Of a stretch of 64,000 nucleotides of DNA, positions 21,681 to 33,044 are shown piece by piece. Below the pieces are notes generated by a model. It saw only the letters and a list, made by a program, of their open reading frames with translations. It had not been told where the DNA came from and searched no databases. A program made the translations under genes and the position numbers. Numbering within the stretch: position 1 is the first letter of the stretch; each line of letters starts with the position of its first letter. Origin of the DNA: Ophiura sarsii (Eukaryota > Echinodermata > Ophiuroidea > Amphilepidida > Ophiuridae); assembly GCA_035610835.1 (NCBI GenBank), contig CM069445.1:79763465-79827464 (forward strand), read 5' to 3'.

Positions 21681-23762
21681 AAATGATATAAATGGTTACA
21701 CTAAATTCAGGCATCAGAATGAAAAAACCTGATCAGCCTGAAATAAGAAATTGCAGAAATTTGGAAAACAAAATAGCCTGAAAAATTCTCATGCCTGTTA
21801 ATTCTATGAATATGATGAAACACTTCATGACTGTGTAAACATGATGCATTTTATTTGAAGAATACAAGGAGCTACAAGTTTCTAATAATTTAACAAATGC
21901 AAGCTTCAGCAGCGTAATTGTTAAAAACCCTTGAGAAATCTCAACACGTCCATCGAAAGACCCTTGAGATGCCTTTCATCTTTTCCACAAACGATCTTTC
22001 AAGACTGTAGACAATTTTGGGAAAAAATGAAATTATGCATTTATCATGATTTGCACTACCCCATATGAAATTTTAAGTTGTGTCGTGGCTACAACACGCA
22101 TCAAATTCAGATTTATTTTAACTATCGCTGCTTGATGTTAGTGAGATTGAAATGTCCCCAGGATTATGATGTAATCTACAGATGCCTTTCATATATTTGA
22201 AATGAAGTTCATCTATAGGGCCTAGGTAAAATCAAATGGTTTTCTCAAATCTATTACCCTGTGCTAACACTGAATGCTTTCATTTATTTATAACAGATAT
22301 TTGCAAATATAAAGGAAAAATAAAATATACATCACTTGATCATATCTCGGAAAATTAAATTGATATTGAGAGAAATAGGTGTCATGAAAGCCATATTTTA
22401 CTGCAGTTTACTTCATATCATGCCCTCTCCCTCATATGATTTCCTTCACATCCATGAATATTACTTACTCAATCTCGTATGAAAATGCCCATAGCAACTA
22501 AAACGGTCCCATCACAATTTGTAATGCTATACAAGCAACAATACAAATCTGAAACAAAAAGCCTAGTAAGCAGAGCAGATCAAGATTGCGCTCTGGTGAT
22601 ATGTTATCTTGGATATTCCACAGAGGATTGCTTACCTTAACACTTTCGACGCGGCTAATGGTTTTACCAAATACAAAACAGATTTTTCAGAAACATTTCC
22701 GAACTTCCAAGGTCTATCTCAAGAATTACTGAACCGATATTAGGCATGTTTGTACTATGTCAATGCATTTCTCATGATGATTCCAAATATGGTAATGAAA
22801 TTCAATAATGTTGACATTTTTGAAACATTTTGTGAAATTTTTGGAATGTCGTCTGCAAATGCCTGCCGCATGAAAAGTGTTAAGACAAATCATTACTCTT
22901 CTGTAATGCCCAAGGACACAACAGATTAAACAATGTCTAATCTTACATTTTGCTTTCTATTCTACCTTTGTGATGATTTTGATGACAGTTTCTTTATTTC
23001 CAATTGTCTGACCCTGGATCCCATTGACACAAACATCACTTTCCAGAGATATACATTGTTATGTGTCACAGAACTTGTTAAGCTGTTAGTTATTAAGGTG
23101 TTAACTTGATCATATTCGGACTCTAATTGTGTGCAAAGAACTTCTTAATTATATTATTTTGCTATTTCTGTTTGATTCATGTATTATGTGTAAATAGGTG
23201 AACATTTCTTTGTAAATACTGTATTATTTTCTGTATGATGAGGGCCTGCTTGGAAAGCAGTGCTTGACACTTAAGCTGTTTACCCTCAATAAAGAAAGAT
23301 TAAACAACAACATTCAACATTTAGCATAATCCAACGATATACTGTATAAGTAAAAATTGTCAGCGCTACATTTATTGCGCTTGACACAGCTACCGCAAAA
23401 ATAATAACACACAAATATATTTCTTTTGCGTATAGGTCTGTGGGATGAAGCTACAAATCGCGAATTTAAAAACACACAAAACAGTTCAAAATCGTCAAAA
23501 CCCAAAAAATTAATCCTGCGAAAATTAACTGCTTTCCCAGTTGATCAATTAAATATCATAAAAGAACAACGCTATAGTAACAACTATGCTACTAATGATA
23601 TGCGATTGAACTATATCACACCACACAAGTCCTTAATACGCAACATGAACGTGTGCAGCCGTGTGATTTGTGATACAAACGTGTTGACAATTCGTAAGTG
23701 CTAATAGGATCATTGCCCTAGAGAGACTGGTTAGATAATTAAAATTGAAGCAAAATTACATA
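21681..23762. other. intron with possible retroposon tail
   Basis: Mostly featureless. GAGGGCCTGCTTGGAAAGCA followed by GTGCTTGACACTTAAGC, ACCCTCAATAAAGAAAGATT and AAACAACAAC at 23240-23310 looks like the 3' tail of a non-LTR retroposon or SINE. That reading rests on style only. Confidence 0.35.
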
Positions 23763-24161
23763 CCGTATTATCCTTATTAAGCGCCCAGGGCGGTTAGCAA
23801 CGTCATTTTGGGTAGGCGCTTATTAAGTTACCTTTTTTTAACTAATATATCGTAAACACTGTCGAATTTGGCAAGGTTGCACTAGCGGGAAACTATGTGT
23901 GATCAAAAAGTAAACTGTTTTAAAATGTTGGGGGAAAATCAACATTGTGGCGTCGCAGTGGTCTCACTGTGGCCACATTACATGACATCAGGCTTACTGG
24001 TACTGCGCTTTACTGAAGGACGCCGTGGTGAAACATGTTGTTGTACAGTGCTACGTTAATTAAAAGGGTGGGCGCTTATAAGGGATTGTTTGTTGGTAGT
24101 CATTGAGAAAAACGGGGGTGGGCGCTTATAAGGGCATGGGCGCTTAATAGGGATAATAGGG
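23763..24161. mobile_element. TA-flanked MITE with 25-bp inverted ends
   Basis: The left end CCGTATTATCCTTATTAAGC (then GCCC) and the right end GGGCGCTTAATAGGGATAAT (then AGGG) are inverted repeats with TA on each side. GGGTGGGCGCTTATAAGGG is repeated inside the right half. Length 399 bp, no transposase. Confidence 0.75.
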
Positions 24162-24245
24162 TACTTGGTATATTCATAATTTATACAAGTCTTTCTTGCG
24201 ATTTTAGTTATGTACCGTAGGACTACCCTATCTTTAACCCCCCCT

Positions 24246-24260
24246 CCCCCCCCCCCCCCC
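24246..24260. repeat. poly(C) tract, C15 (plus C7)
   Basis: C7, one T, then C15 on the plus strand (24238-24260). Confidence 0.9.
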
Positions 24261-24450
24261 TCCGCACTATGAAGCCATGATTGTGTGCATATGTCTATGG
24301 GAACCAAGACAAATTGACAACCAGAATTAGGGCATTTTGCAAAAACGCAATGCATTGTGGTGGTGTCTTTAAAATCTTGGGTGTGAGCATACACAGGTGT
24401 GAGCCCACACAGGCATGACCAAACCAACCCTCAAAACAAATGTTAACTAT

Positions 24451-24465
24451 CCCCCCCCCCCCCCC
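24451..24465. repeat. poly(C) tract, C15
   Basis: Uninterrupted C15 on the plus strand, 190 bp after the previous tract, followed by T5. Confidence 0.9.
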
Positions 24466-25521
24466 TTTTTCTAACAAAACAAAATCAAAACCTGAAGGCT
24501 CATAAAATGTATTAGCCATGGACCATTTTGAATATAACTTAGCACGTTTTAGGAAGCACTCTTTTGTCTTAAAATCAGTGTTTCTGGGACTAAGAAACCC
24601 GTAACAAACATGACACATCCACAGACAGAGTACCCCTTTGTATTTTTGTACACACCCCATATAGATATGGATGGATGTGGCTGAGCTGAACATGATATTC
24701 ACACAAGATTTCTACAAGACTAAGAATTGTATTCAGTTACATCATTGCAATTCAAATAATGAGAGTGCAAGAAGTAGGGATGAATCTGCCAGATTTTGAT
24801 AAATTGGAAAGTACCCCCATTACATACAAATATATTAATGATTTTCAAAGGCCAAATTGTTTATTCATACCACATGTTTCCTAATCCTATCACGGGCTTT
24901 AATTGGCCAACTTGACCACTTATTTGTCCAATTATTTATTTGTTTATTGTTATGGTCAGCAATGGTCAATTAAACAATAAGTTATGGAGGATTTATTTAA
25001 TTCTTTTGCGATTCAAACAAAGAAAAATCCTCCCCATGTCTCCAGCTGCAATTTATAATGAATCATGCTGTTTCATTGTAGCGTAGGCATGAGTAAAATA
25101 AAAACTTGTTTACGACAGATTTTTGTTTCTTTATTTATTTCAATTTCATAAACACTTTCATAATGCTGGGATTGTAAATGAATGCTCATGTGGGTCAACA
25201 GATGTTAATATTATTATATTACTAATATTTTTCTGACACATCCAAATAATGTTATAAAGCAAACAAAAATACAACGTCAAAAACCCAAAGAGGAAGTGGT
25301 AAAAGATGCTAAACATGTATAATCTAATTGGCTGAACCTCTTTGTGTGTGTTTCATCCCATCAGTATTGCATCTACCAAACTCCTCGGTGGGTTTTATTA
25401 TTTAAACATTGTCAGACTGTAAGAACACAGTAAGAGAGTCATTGCCCAATGACTGAATGAAGTTAACCATTTGACTACCCAATATGTGGTATTAAAAGAG
25501 GCAATTTCACCACCTCCCCCG

Positions 25522-25552
<31 letters not shown>

Positions 25553-26560
25553 CAAAATAGAGGTAAAAGAAAAAAGTTCAGTGGGATTAAGCTTAATTGC
25601 AATATTTAAGTCATGATACCATGAGATCTCTATAGAAACAAACAGCAAATTGCCATTTTATAATGGTTTTGGAGCGTACAGAGACATTTACTGGGAACAT
25701 TGTTTACGCCTGACGAATAATTAACCATAGTAAAATATAAGATTCAAAAGGACAGGTGGCTGTATCACGTAAATGGACATCACACTAAATGATGTGATAT
25801 ATCATTGGTTTTCAGCTAGACATAGTCTGGGGAATGACAATGCCATCTTGAGACCACTATTATAAGAAATCCAGTATAAACTCTGGTGAATATTATGGGA
25901 GGATCGGTCATCCAAGAGCCAGGATATTTCATGTAGGAAAAATATGCCATTAATTTTATTTTATTATGTAGTTAGTTCATTTTTACAATGAAAATTTTTC
26001 AAATTATGATGAGAATATTCACTGTTTGTTAAAAAGATATTTGTCTTTTTATTCAAACGTTGTATATGTGACCCATCACATCAAAACATACCAGTCAAAT
26101 CTGCAAACCTCATTTACAGAAAAATAGCAAAATAAAACTACAAAAAGGAAAGAAAATAAAAGAATTTACAACCCTTCAAGATGCATACAATCATTGTTAC
26201 ATGTTCAATTTCATTAATGTGTCATTTTAAAGAGTAATTTAGAAACATGAATTTTAAATCTCCTTCGTTCACTTTTGGAGACAACTATTTTGATTTGATG
26301 GGTAACATATTATTTTTCATATTTCTATACAAAAATGGAGTTATTTATTATACATGATATTTATGACGTGACATGACTTTTTCTTCAATGACTTGACGTC
26401 ATATTTCCTGTGGGTCCCCATAGAATTATACACACATTGAATTTTGTTGACAGTATTCCCCATTTTCTACTCTGCCTTTGACATTTACATGTCTATATAA
26501 TACTATACCGTCAAGTGTTTTATCAAAATGAAATTCAAATTAGAACGTCCATCATTTAGT
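24466..26560. other. intron with one poly(C) tract
   Basis: AT-rich intron. Nothing besides the C28 tract at 25522-25549. Confidence 0.45.
25522..25549. repeat. poly(C) tract, C28
   Basis: C5, G, then C28 on the plus strand. Confidence 0.9.
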
Positions 26561-26900
26561 TTAAAGGTAGGTGTTCCGATTTTAAACTTGATGTTTTCTA
26601 TTCTACATGAAGGGTCATCCTTAAAATAGTTGTATTCCAAAGTTTTAGTTGAATAACTCCAATGGATCTTATTTTAGAAGCACCAATGACACGAAATTTG
26701 CCCATTGAGTAGTACACAAACTGACCGGGTGGTTAAACACCTTTGGCAGTAATTTACTGCAATTTGGTATATAACGTCTAAATGGAACATATCTTGCACC
26801 ACACATTTACAGAAATAATGAGACAAATATGGGGTTTCTTCTGATAGCAAAAAATGTTGATTGGCAAAAAAACAAAAGTGATTGGAACATCTATCTTTAA
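26561..26900. mobile_element. TTAA MITE, family member 3
   Basis: TTAAAGGTAGGTGTTCCGAT at the left and GTGATTGGAACATCTATCTTTAA at the right, both with TTAA borders. It has the same internal landmarks as the copy at 17695. Confidence 0.8.
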
Positions 26901-27936
26901 AGCAGTTTGATTGTATTTTCCCAACCAGCCCAAACTTATGAAATATAGTGTTACAATATACTTCTCTTATATTAATTTAAAAATATTTTTATGATGTCTT
27001 TATAAAAATAATCTTTATTTAATATAGAAACTTTATTTCCAAGCAAATCTCAGTAGTGATACTGATACAATGGCTTATAATTATTCAAACTTGGTTTGGT
27101 TTTTAACTTATATTTGAACAGTAATTGCTGACATATTTTGAGGTAATATGGTAAAATGGTAAAATATGGTTAAATTGGATAGAGAAAGACTGATTCTAGA
27201 GGTGTAAAGCAATGCCTCAAAAAGTGCATATTCAAGTCGCATTGAATAGTTACACATACAGGTAACAATAAATCATGATTAAGATAATATTATCAGCTGT
27301 GAGTGATTAACCCTTACCCACCCGAGTACTAAAAATACTACTTCTATTCCAAGCGTGTGTGGACGGTTTTCGCGTTTGCTGATCTTAGCGCGAAAATGTC
27401 CACTTTTACAACAATCAGTTCCTCCCTACCTCCACTGTCAGTCAAGTGAGGAATATGTTTGAGTTATTTCATTGCTTTTGTTTTACTTTTCTAGTCTATT
27501 ACGATACAGCCATTTATTTCAATCAAAGAAATGCTTACTATAAGTTCAATTCTTTTACTATCTACCAAAGATAGCAATAAGCTAAAATCAACACAAGACA
27601 TATTGGGTTCACTCAATTTATTATGATTATTACAGGTTGTGTACTAGCTGATACCTTTTCACTTTCATACAATCATTTATTACAAGTCTAGAATGATGGT
27701 CATTTAATTAAGTCAACAAAGACTATAAGCTTTGCTGATTGTTATGATTTTGAATGGCCAATAACCATTTTGTTTTATTGTAACTACAGAATTGAAGGTT
27801 TGGACTCTAATACTGTATATGTGGTCATTTTCGTGAGTGTTTAATTTTTGTAAATTTCACGAGTGGACATGAAAACGCAAAAATACAATCACACACAAAT
27901 ATTCTTTTGCAATAGAGTTACATTATATAATTTATG
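26901..27936. other. intron with a truncated cassette head
   Basis: At about 27308-27400, TAACCCTTACCCACCCGAGT followed by ACTAAAAATACTA and GGACGGTTTTCGCG matches the head of the 16235 cassettes but stops before the tRNA-like part. Otherwise nothing is recognised. Confidence 0.5.
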
Positions 27937-28245
27937 TAAAAACCGTGAAATTAAAAGTCTTGCACATTTTCCAAAAACTATAAAATATTGAAAAAATATC
28001 TGTGCACAAAATTAACCACTATACAGTAATTGTGTGGTATAGAATCCGTACCAAGCTGTGTTAAAAAGGGATATTTTCTATTTTATGAAACAATAATGAA
28101 AACAGGTATATCAACATTTGTTCATAATTTTACGCTGGGCAAATGAATTGTGAACCACATTGCAGTACTATAATACCTCCTAAATTATGGACGACGTTAA
28201 CGGTACTTAGACATTCGTAATGCAGACGACACATGAGCACACATG
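27937..28245 (+). repeat. 309-bp direct repeat, left copy
   Basis: From AAAAACCGTGAAATTAAAAG to GACACATGAGCACACATG. Nearly identical to 30064-30372 (one clear difference: GACGACG against GACGGCG). Confidence 0.9.
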
Positions 28246-28374
28246 TAACAAGGCGGTTCTCGAACGGCGCGTCTCGCCTGTTCATCAAAAGTGACTTGAA
28301 AGAAATGATGATGAAACATATGATACAATGTAGCACTGTCACAGAGGTATGCATTGTAGTTAATGCAAGGGATG

Positions 28375-29920
28375 TAATACCTTGAAAAATGTAATCAACA
28401 AAAAGAACACACCAACCCCCTTCCCTACACCAAATCAAGATAGGCCTTACAGATCTTATTTGACCCCAGATGACCTCTGATGACCTTGAAATTTTAATCA
28501 GCAAAAAGAACACACCAACCCCCTTCCCTCCACCAAATCACATCAAGATAGGCCTTACGGATCTTATTTGACCCCAGATGACCTCTGATGACCTCGAAAA
28601 ATTAATCAACAAAAAGAACACACCATCCCTCTTCCGTCCACCAAATCCCATCAAGATAGGCCTTACGGATCTTATTTGACCCCAGATGACCTTGAATGAC
28701 CTCCGATGACCTTGAAAATTTAATCAGCAAAAAGAATACACACCCCCCTTCCCTCCACCAAATCCAATCAAGATAGGCCTTACTGATCTATTTGACCCCA
28801 TATTTGACCCCCGATGACCCCGAAAAATTAATCAACAAAAAGACCCCGAAAAATTAATAAACAAAAAGAACACACCACCCCCCTTCCCTCCACCAAATCC
28901 CATCAAGATAGGCCTTACTGATCTATTTGACCCCATATTTGACCCCCAATGACCCCGAAAAATTAATCAACAAAAAGAACACACCACCCCCCTTCCCTCC
29001 ACCAAATCCCATCAAGATAGGCCTTACTGATCTATTTGACCCCATATTTGACCCCCAATGACCCCGAAAAATTAATCAACAAAAAGAACACACCATCCCT
29101 CTTCCGTCCACCAAATCCCATCAAGATAGGCCTTACTGATCTATTTGACCCCATATTTGACCCCTGATGACCCCGAAAAAGTAAGAACAAAAAGAACACA
29201 CCATCCCCCTTCCCTCCACCAAATCCAATCAAGATAGGCCTTATGGATCTTATTTGACCCCCGATGACCTTGAATGACCTCTGATGACCTTGAAAATTTA
29301 TTCAGCAAAAAGAACACACCACTCCCCTTCCCTCCACCAAATCTCATCAATATAGGCCTTACTGATCTATTTGACCCCATATTTGACCCCGATGACCTAT
29401 GGTGACCTTGAAAATTTAATCAGCAAAAAGAACACACCACCCCCCTTCCCTCCACCAAATCCCATCAAGATATGCCTTACTGATCTATTTGACCCCATAT
29501 TTGACCCCCGATGACCTTGAATGACCTCCGATGACCTTGAAAATTTAATCAGCAACAAGAACACACCACCCCCTTCCCTCCACCAAATCCCATCAAGATC
29601 GGCCTTACGGATCTTATTTGACCCCATATTTGACCCCGATGACCTTGAATGACCTCCAATGACCTTGAAAATCTAATCAGCAAAAGAACACCCCACCCCC
29701 TTCCCTGACATCAAGTCCCATCAAGATAGGCCTTACGGATCTCTAGATATCGCGTCACAACGCGTCTCAAAAGTTTTAAGCATATTTGACCCCGATGACC
29801 TTGTATGACCCCCGATGACCTTGAAAAATCAATCAGCAACAGAACGCACCACCCCCCTTCCCTCCACCAAGTCCCATCACGATAGGCCTTACGGATCTCC
29901 AGATATCGCGTCACAAAGGT
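28375..29920 (-). repeat. tandem array, about 110-bp unit rich in TGACC half-sites
   Basis: About thirteen units, each with CAGCAAAAAGAACACACCA, CCCCCTTCCCTCCACCAAAT, CCCATCAAGATAGGCCTTAC and GGATCTTATTTGACCCC, then one to three TGACC(T/C) words spaced by 4-5 bp. Unit length varies with the number of TGACC words. The open frames across it are repeat artefacts. Confidence 0.9.
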
Positions 29921-29935
29921 ATTTCTTAGCACACG

Positions 29936-30018
29936 GCTGACGGCGGACGGCGGACGGCATACGGCGGACGGCGGACGGCATACGGCGGACGGCGGACGGC
30001 ATACGGCGGACGCCGGAC
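29936..30018. repeat. GC-rich CGGACGGCGGACGGCATA repeat
   Basis: Short units CGGACGG and CATACGG alternate at the array edge. It is strikingly GC- and CpG-rich in an AT-rich setting. Confidence 0.85.
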
Positions 30019-30063
30019 AGAAATAGTGATAACATAGTCTCTTTCTGATTACATCAGGCGAGA

Positions 30064-30372
30064 CAAAAACCGTGAAATTAAAAGTCTTGCACATTTTCCA
30101 AAAACTATAAAATATTGAAAAAATATCTGTGCACAAAATTAACCACTATACAGTAATTGTGTGGTATAGAATCCGTACCAAGCTGTGTTAAAAAGGGATA
30201 TTTTCTATTTTATGAAACAATAATGAAAACAGGTATATCAACATTTGTTCATAATTTTACGCTGGGCAAATGAATTGTGAACCACATTGCAGTACTATAA
30301 TACCTCCTAAATTATGGACGGCGTTAACGGTACTTAGACATTCGTAATGCAGACGACACATGAGCACACATG
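30064..30372 (+). repeat. 309-bp direct repeat, right copy
   Basis: Second copy of 27937-28245, same orientation and length. Confidence 0.9.
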
Positions 30373-30389
30373 CATAATGCATGTGTGCT
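30363..30389. repeat. perfect 12-bp-arm hairpin, alternating purine-pyrimidine
   Basis: AGCACACATGCA and TGCATGTGTGCT around a TAA loop, immediately followed by more TG/CA/TGCATG sequence (to 30417). It could extrude as a cruciform or adopt Z-DNA. It coincides with the right border of the 309-bp repeat. Confidence 0.7.
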
Positions 30390-30524
30390 GTGCATGTGTG
30401 ATGCCATACATGCATGCAATCCTTAACATTATGTGGTTCATTTGCATATCAAAATACCAATGAATAGCTCAAATGCTGACTGAGGTTTTTAAGAATTTTT
30501 AAGAATGCAAACTCTGTACTGCCA

Positions 30525-30550
30525 CCCCCCCCCCCCCCCCCCCCCCCCCC
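30525..30550. repeat. poly(C) tract, C26
   Basis: Uninterrupted C26 on the plus strand, shortly before a SINE. Confidence 0.9.
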
Positions 30551-30649
30551 TCATCTAACAGAATAGATGTAGGAAGGGTGGTATGATACGAATGGCTGTT
30601 TACATAACTCTATTGTGTACTCCACAACACAGTAGATTATTGACTGATG

Positions 30650-30905
30650 AAGTGAGCATGTGTGGTCTAGTGGATAGCACGCAGGGTTCATAATACAAAA
30701 GTTGTGAGTTCTAGCCCCGCTACAGCCAACATGTTTGTATCCTTGGGCAAGGTACTTAGTCTCAATTGCCTCGTGGTTCAGAAGTCACATAGAAATAGTG
30801 GTCCCGTGCATCGGAAGAGCAATACCTGAGCACGTTAAAAAGGTCAGACTCCTTCGTAAAGAGTAGAGGGATCATCCTGGTCTGTGTCTATACACACATA
30901 TTCCT
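30650..30905 (+). mobile_element. tRNA-derived SINE
   Basis: The A box TGGTCTAGTGGATAGCACG and the B-box-like GTGAGTTCTAGCCC form a tRNA-like head. It is followed by CCTTGGGCAAGGTACTTAGT and CTCAATTGCCTCGTGG, a central sequence of the kind shared by many animal SINEs. The 3' limit is uncertain. Confidence 0.65.
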
Positions 30906-30921
30906 GATCAAATATATATTA

Positions 30922-31973
30922 CAAGGTGTCCCTGAACGATTTATACCGTGCTTGAACAAATATCAAACATATAAGAACTATATCTAATACCTGTAATTTA
31001 ATATAAAATGTGTTTCCTACTTACTCAATTTCATCAAGATATCTAAACATTTCAAAAGTAAGTTCCCCTTTAGGGTTTCCCTTATATTTTCAAAAATATA
31101 CATTGGGTTGATATGGGATTTCTGTCATATTGTTATGAGGTTCATACCAATACTTGACCAAAATTTCAAATCAACAGGTTCTGTCATGCTTGAGTGAGCT
31201 TGAATTGAATGACAGAATGTCCCATTTCAAAAGTTGTTTAAATAATGTTTAGTAGTGTGTGTATCCACCACGTTGGTGTATCAATTGACGACATTGATTT
31301 CTCATAGTGTTGATGAGGCGCGCTACTCGATATGGAAGTCCAACTCTTGTTGTACCAGAATTTTAGCAACTTTTGAAATGGGACATTCCGTCATTCAATA
31401 CGCGCTCACTCGAGCATGACAGAACCTGTTGATTTGAAATTTTGGTCAAGTATTGGTATGAAGCCCATAATCATTTGACTGAAAACCCCATTTCATTCCA
31501 ATGTATTGTTTTGGAAATAGAAGGGAACCCCTAAAGGGGAACTTACTTCTTTTGAAGTGTTTATATCCGTTCCAATACGGCATGACATTATTGAAAATTG
31601 GTGAAGAACTGTTTTTCAATTACAGCAAATTTCAACTCACAGCAAAACTTCAGAATGCCGCTAGGTTAGCATGGTATGAACACCATTCGAATGCTGCTTC
31701 ATAAAACATCCCAAAAAGAGGACACAGCAAATAACCTGCATCATTTGAATTGAGCTTTGTCTTGAACATGGTCAATGTTTACAAGTTTCAAAAGAGGTTA
31801 TTTTGGTCAAACTTGATATACCGTATTTACGACAGAATCCATAATTTCTGTCAGAATCATCCAATTCTTTAAAATTCCAAATTCATATAGAGAGCTAAGT
31901 AATTGAATTTGTTAGAATCAAAAGAAATCCTTAATTGCACCTTTTCCGGTATAAATCATTCTGGGACACCCTG
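30922..31973. mobile_element. TA-flanked mariner-like foldback element
   Basis: Ends CAAGGTGTCCCTGAACGATT (then TATACCG) and the mirrored CGGTATAAATCATTCTGGGA (then CACCCTG) are flanked by TA. Internal arms also pair: AAGTAAGTTCCCCTTTAGGG with CCCTAAAGGGGAACTTACTT, and AACAGGTTCTGTCATGCT with AGCATGACAGAACCTGTT. Length 1,052 bp, no transposase. Confidence 0.85.
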
Positions 31974-31979
31974 TATACT

Positions 31980-33001
31980 GCTTTTGTCCCAGCCAAGAAG
32001 AAGAAAAAAACATGTGCTATTTTTCACCATGCCACCTGTATGTATGGACAATGTAATTGGGTGATTCCTAACCATCTATAGCATGGGATAGTATTCACTT
32101 GAGTACAGACCCCATATTAACATCTTACAGGGCCATTTGGCTATGACTTAAATTCCAAAATTTGCTAGAACAGTTGATATCCATCGCAGCCAAATCGTTT
32201 ACAAAGGCAACGACTAAATGTGACATTCTGAAGGTCAACCTGATGATGCCTTATCGATCATCATAGAATCCCATGTATTATTGCTTGCAGAACACTTTCA
32301 TAGTATTTTACTTATTTCCATTCTGTGATGATAAAAAAAAAGAATGTTGTACCCAATTTGATTGATTCCCCTTTCCCCTCACCCCCTCACTCTCACCCCC
32401 AGTAAAAAAAAACCCACTTTTGTGCAGGATAAATTTATATATTTTGCTTATAGCTAAAAAAAACACAATTTTGTGCAGGATAAATGTATACATTTTGCTT
32501 ATAGCAAATGCTCCTTACATGGCATACTTCAGAATCATGATAATATAACATACCTGAAGCAAACATGTACCTACAATGGACACAGAAGCTAACATAGGCA
32601 GGCAGACAGATCCAATGCTATTTCCATTAGTGTTTAAACCCCCTCTGCTGGGAAATATCAAATCTCAAATTTTGGACGACAAATTTGAATTGACTTTCTT
32701 CTGACTTAAAATTGCAGTTATATTATATTTAATTATATCATCACAACTAAAACCCGCATGCAAGAATACAGTTAAAATGATATTTTGCGTACGCTAAATA
32801 ACCTGCATGGAAGGGAGGCTGCATTAATTCATCTATGGCGGGAGTAAGTACTCTGTCTGGAATGTTCAATAACGGCATGAAGGCATTACTCTTCACTTTT
32901 TGCGTAAAATCACCATTCATTAGTCACCAAGACTCCAACCAGTACGCACAAATCTGTCTTGTGATGATATGAGACTGACTGTAAACTCATCACATCACAT
33001 A
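31980..33001. other. intron, nothing recognised
   Basis: Near 32405-32500 a 60-bp piece (CTTTTGTGCAGGATAAAT.., ATTTTGCTTATAGC) is duplicated. Otherwise nothing. Confidence 0.45.
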
Positions 33002-33044
33002 CAGCGTGTCCCAAAAAAACAGGGTCCAAAAACTGGAGAGCTTA

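Larger units (their letters stand above)
28271..30064. mobile_element. insert with array, bounded by GTCTCGCCTG inverted ends
   Basis: GTCTCGCCTG at 28271-28280 and CAGGCGAGAC at 30055-30064 are inverted. Between them lie about thirteen units and a short GC-rich repeat. The 309-bp direct repeats sit on both sides, so the insert either captured a flank or arose with a segmental duplication. No known element type is recognised. Confidence 0.5.

Noticed and set aside
28130..30136. Minus-strand frames with FSRSSEVI and GGGKG repeats
   Set aside because: By-products of the 110-bp array; frames shift between units and no protein family is recognisable.
27937..30372. LTR retrotransposon
   Set aside because: Direct repeats are present but there is no TG..CA termini, primer-binding site, polypurine tract, coding region or target duplication.
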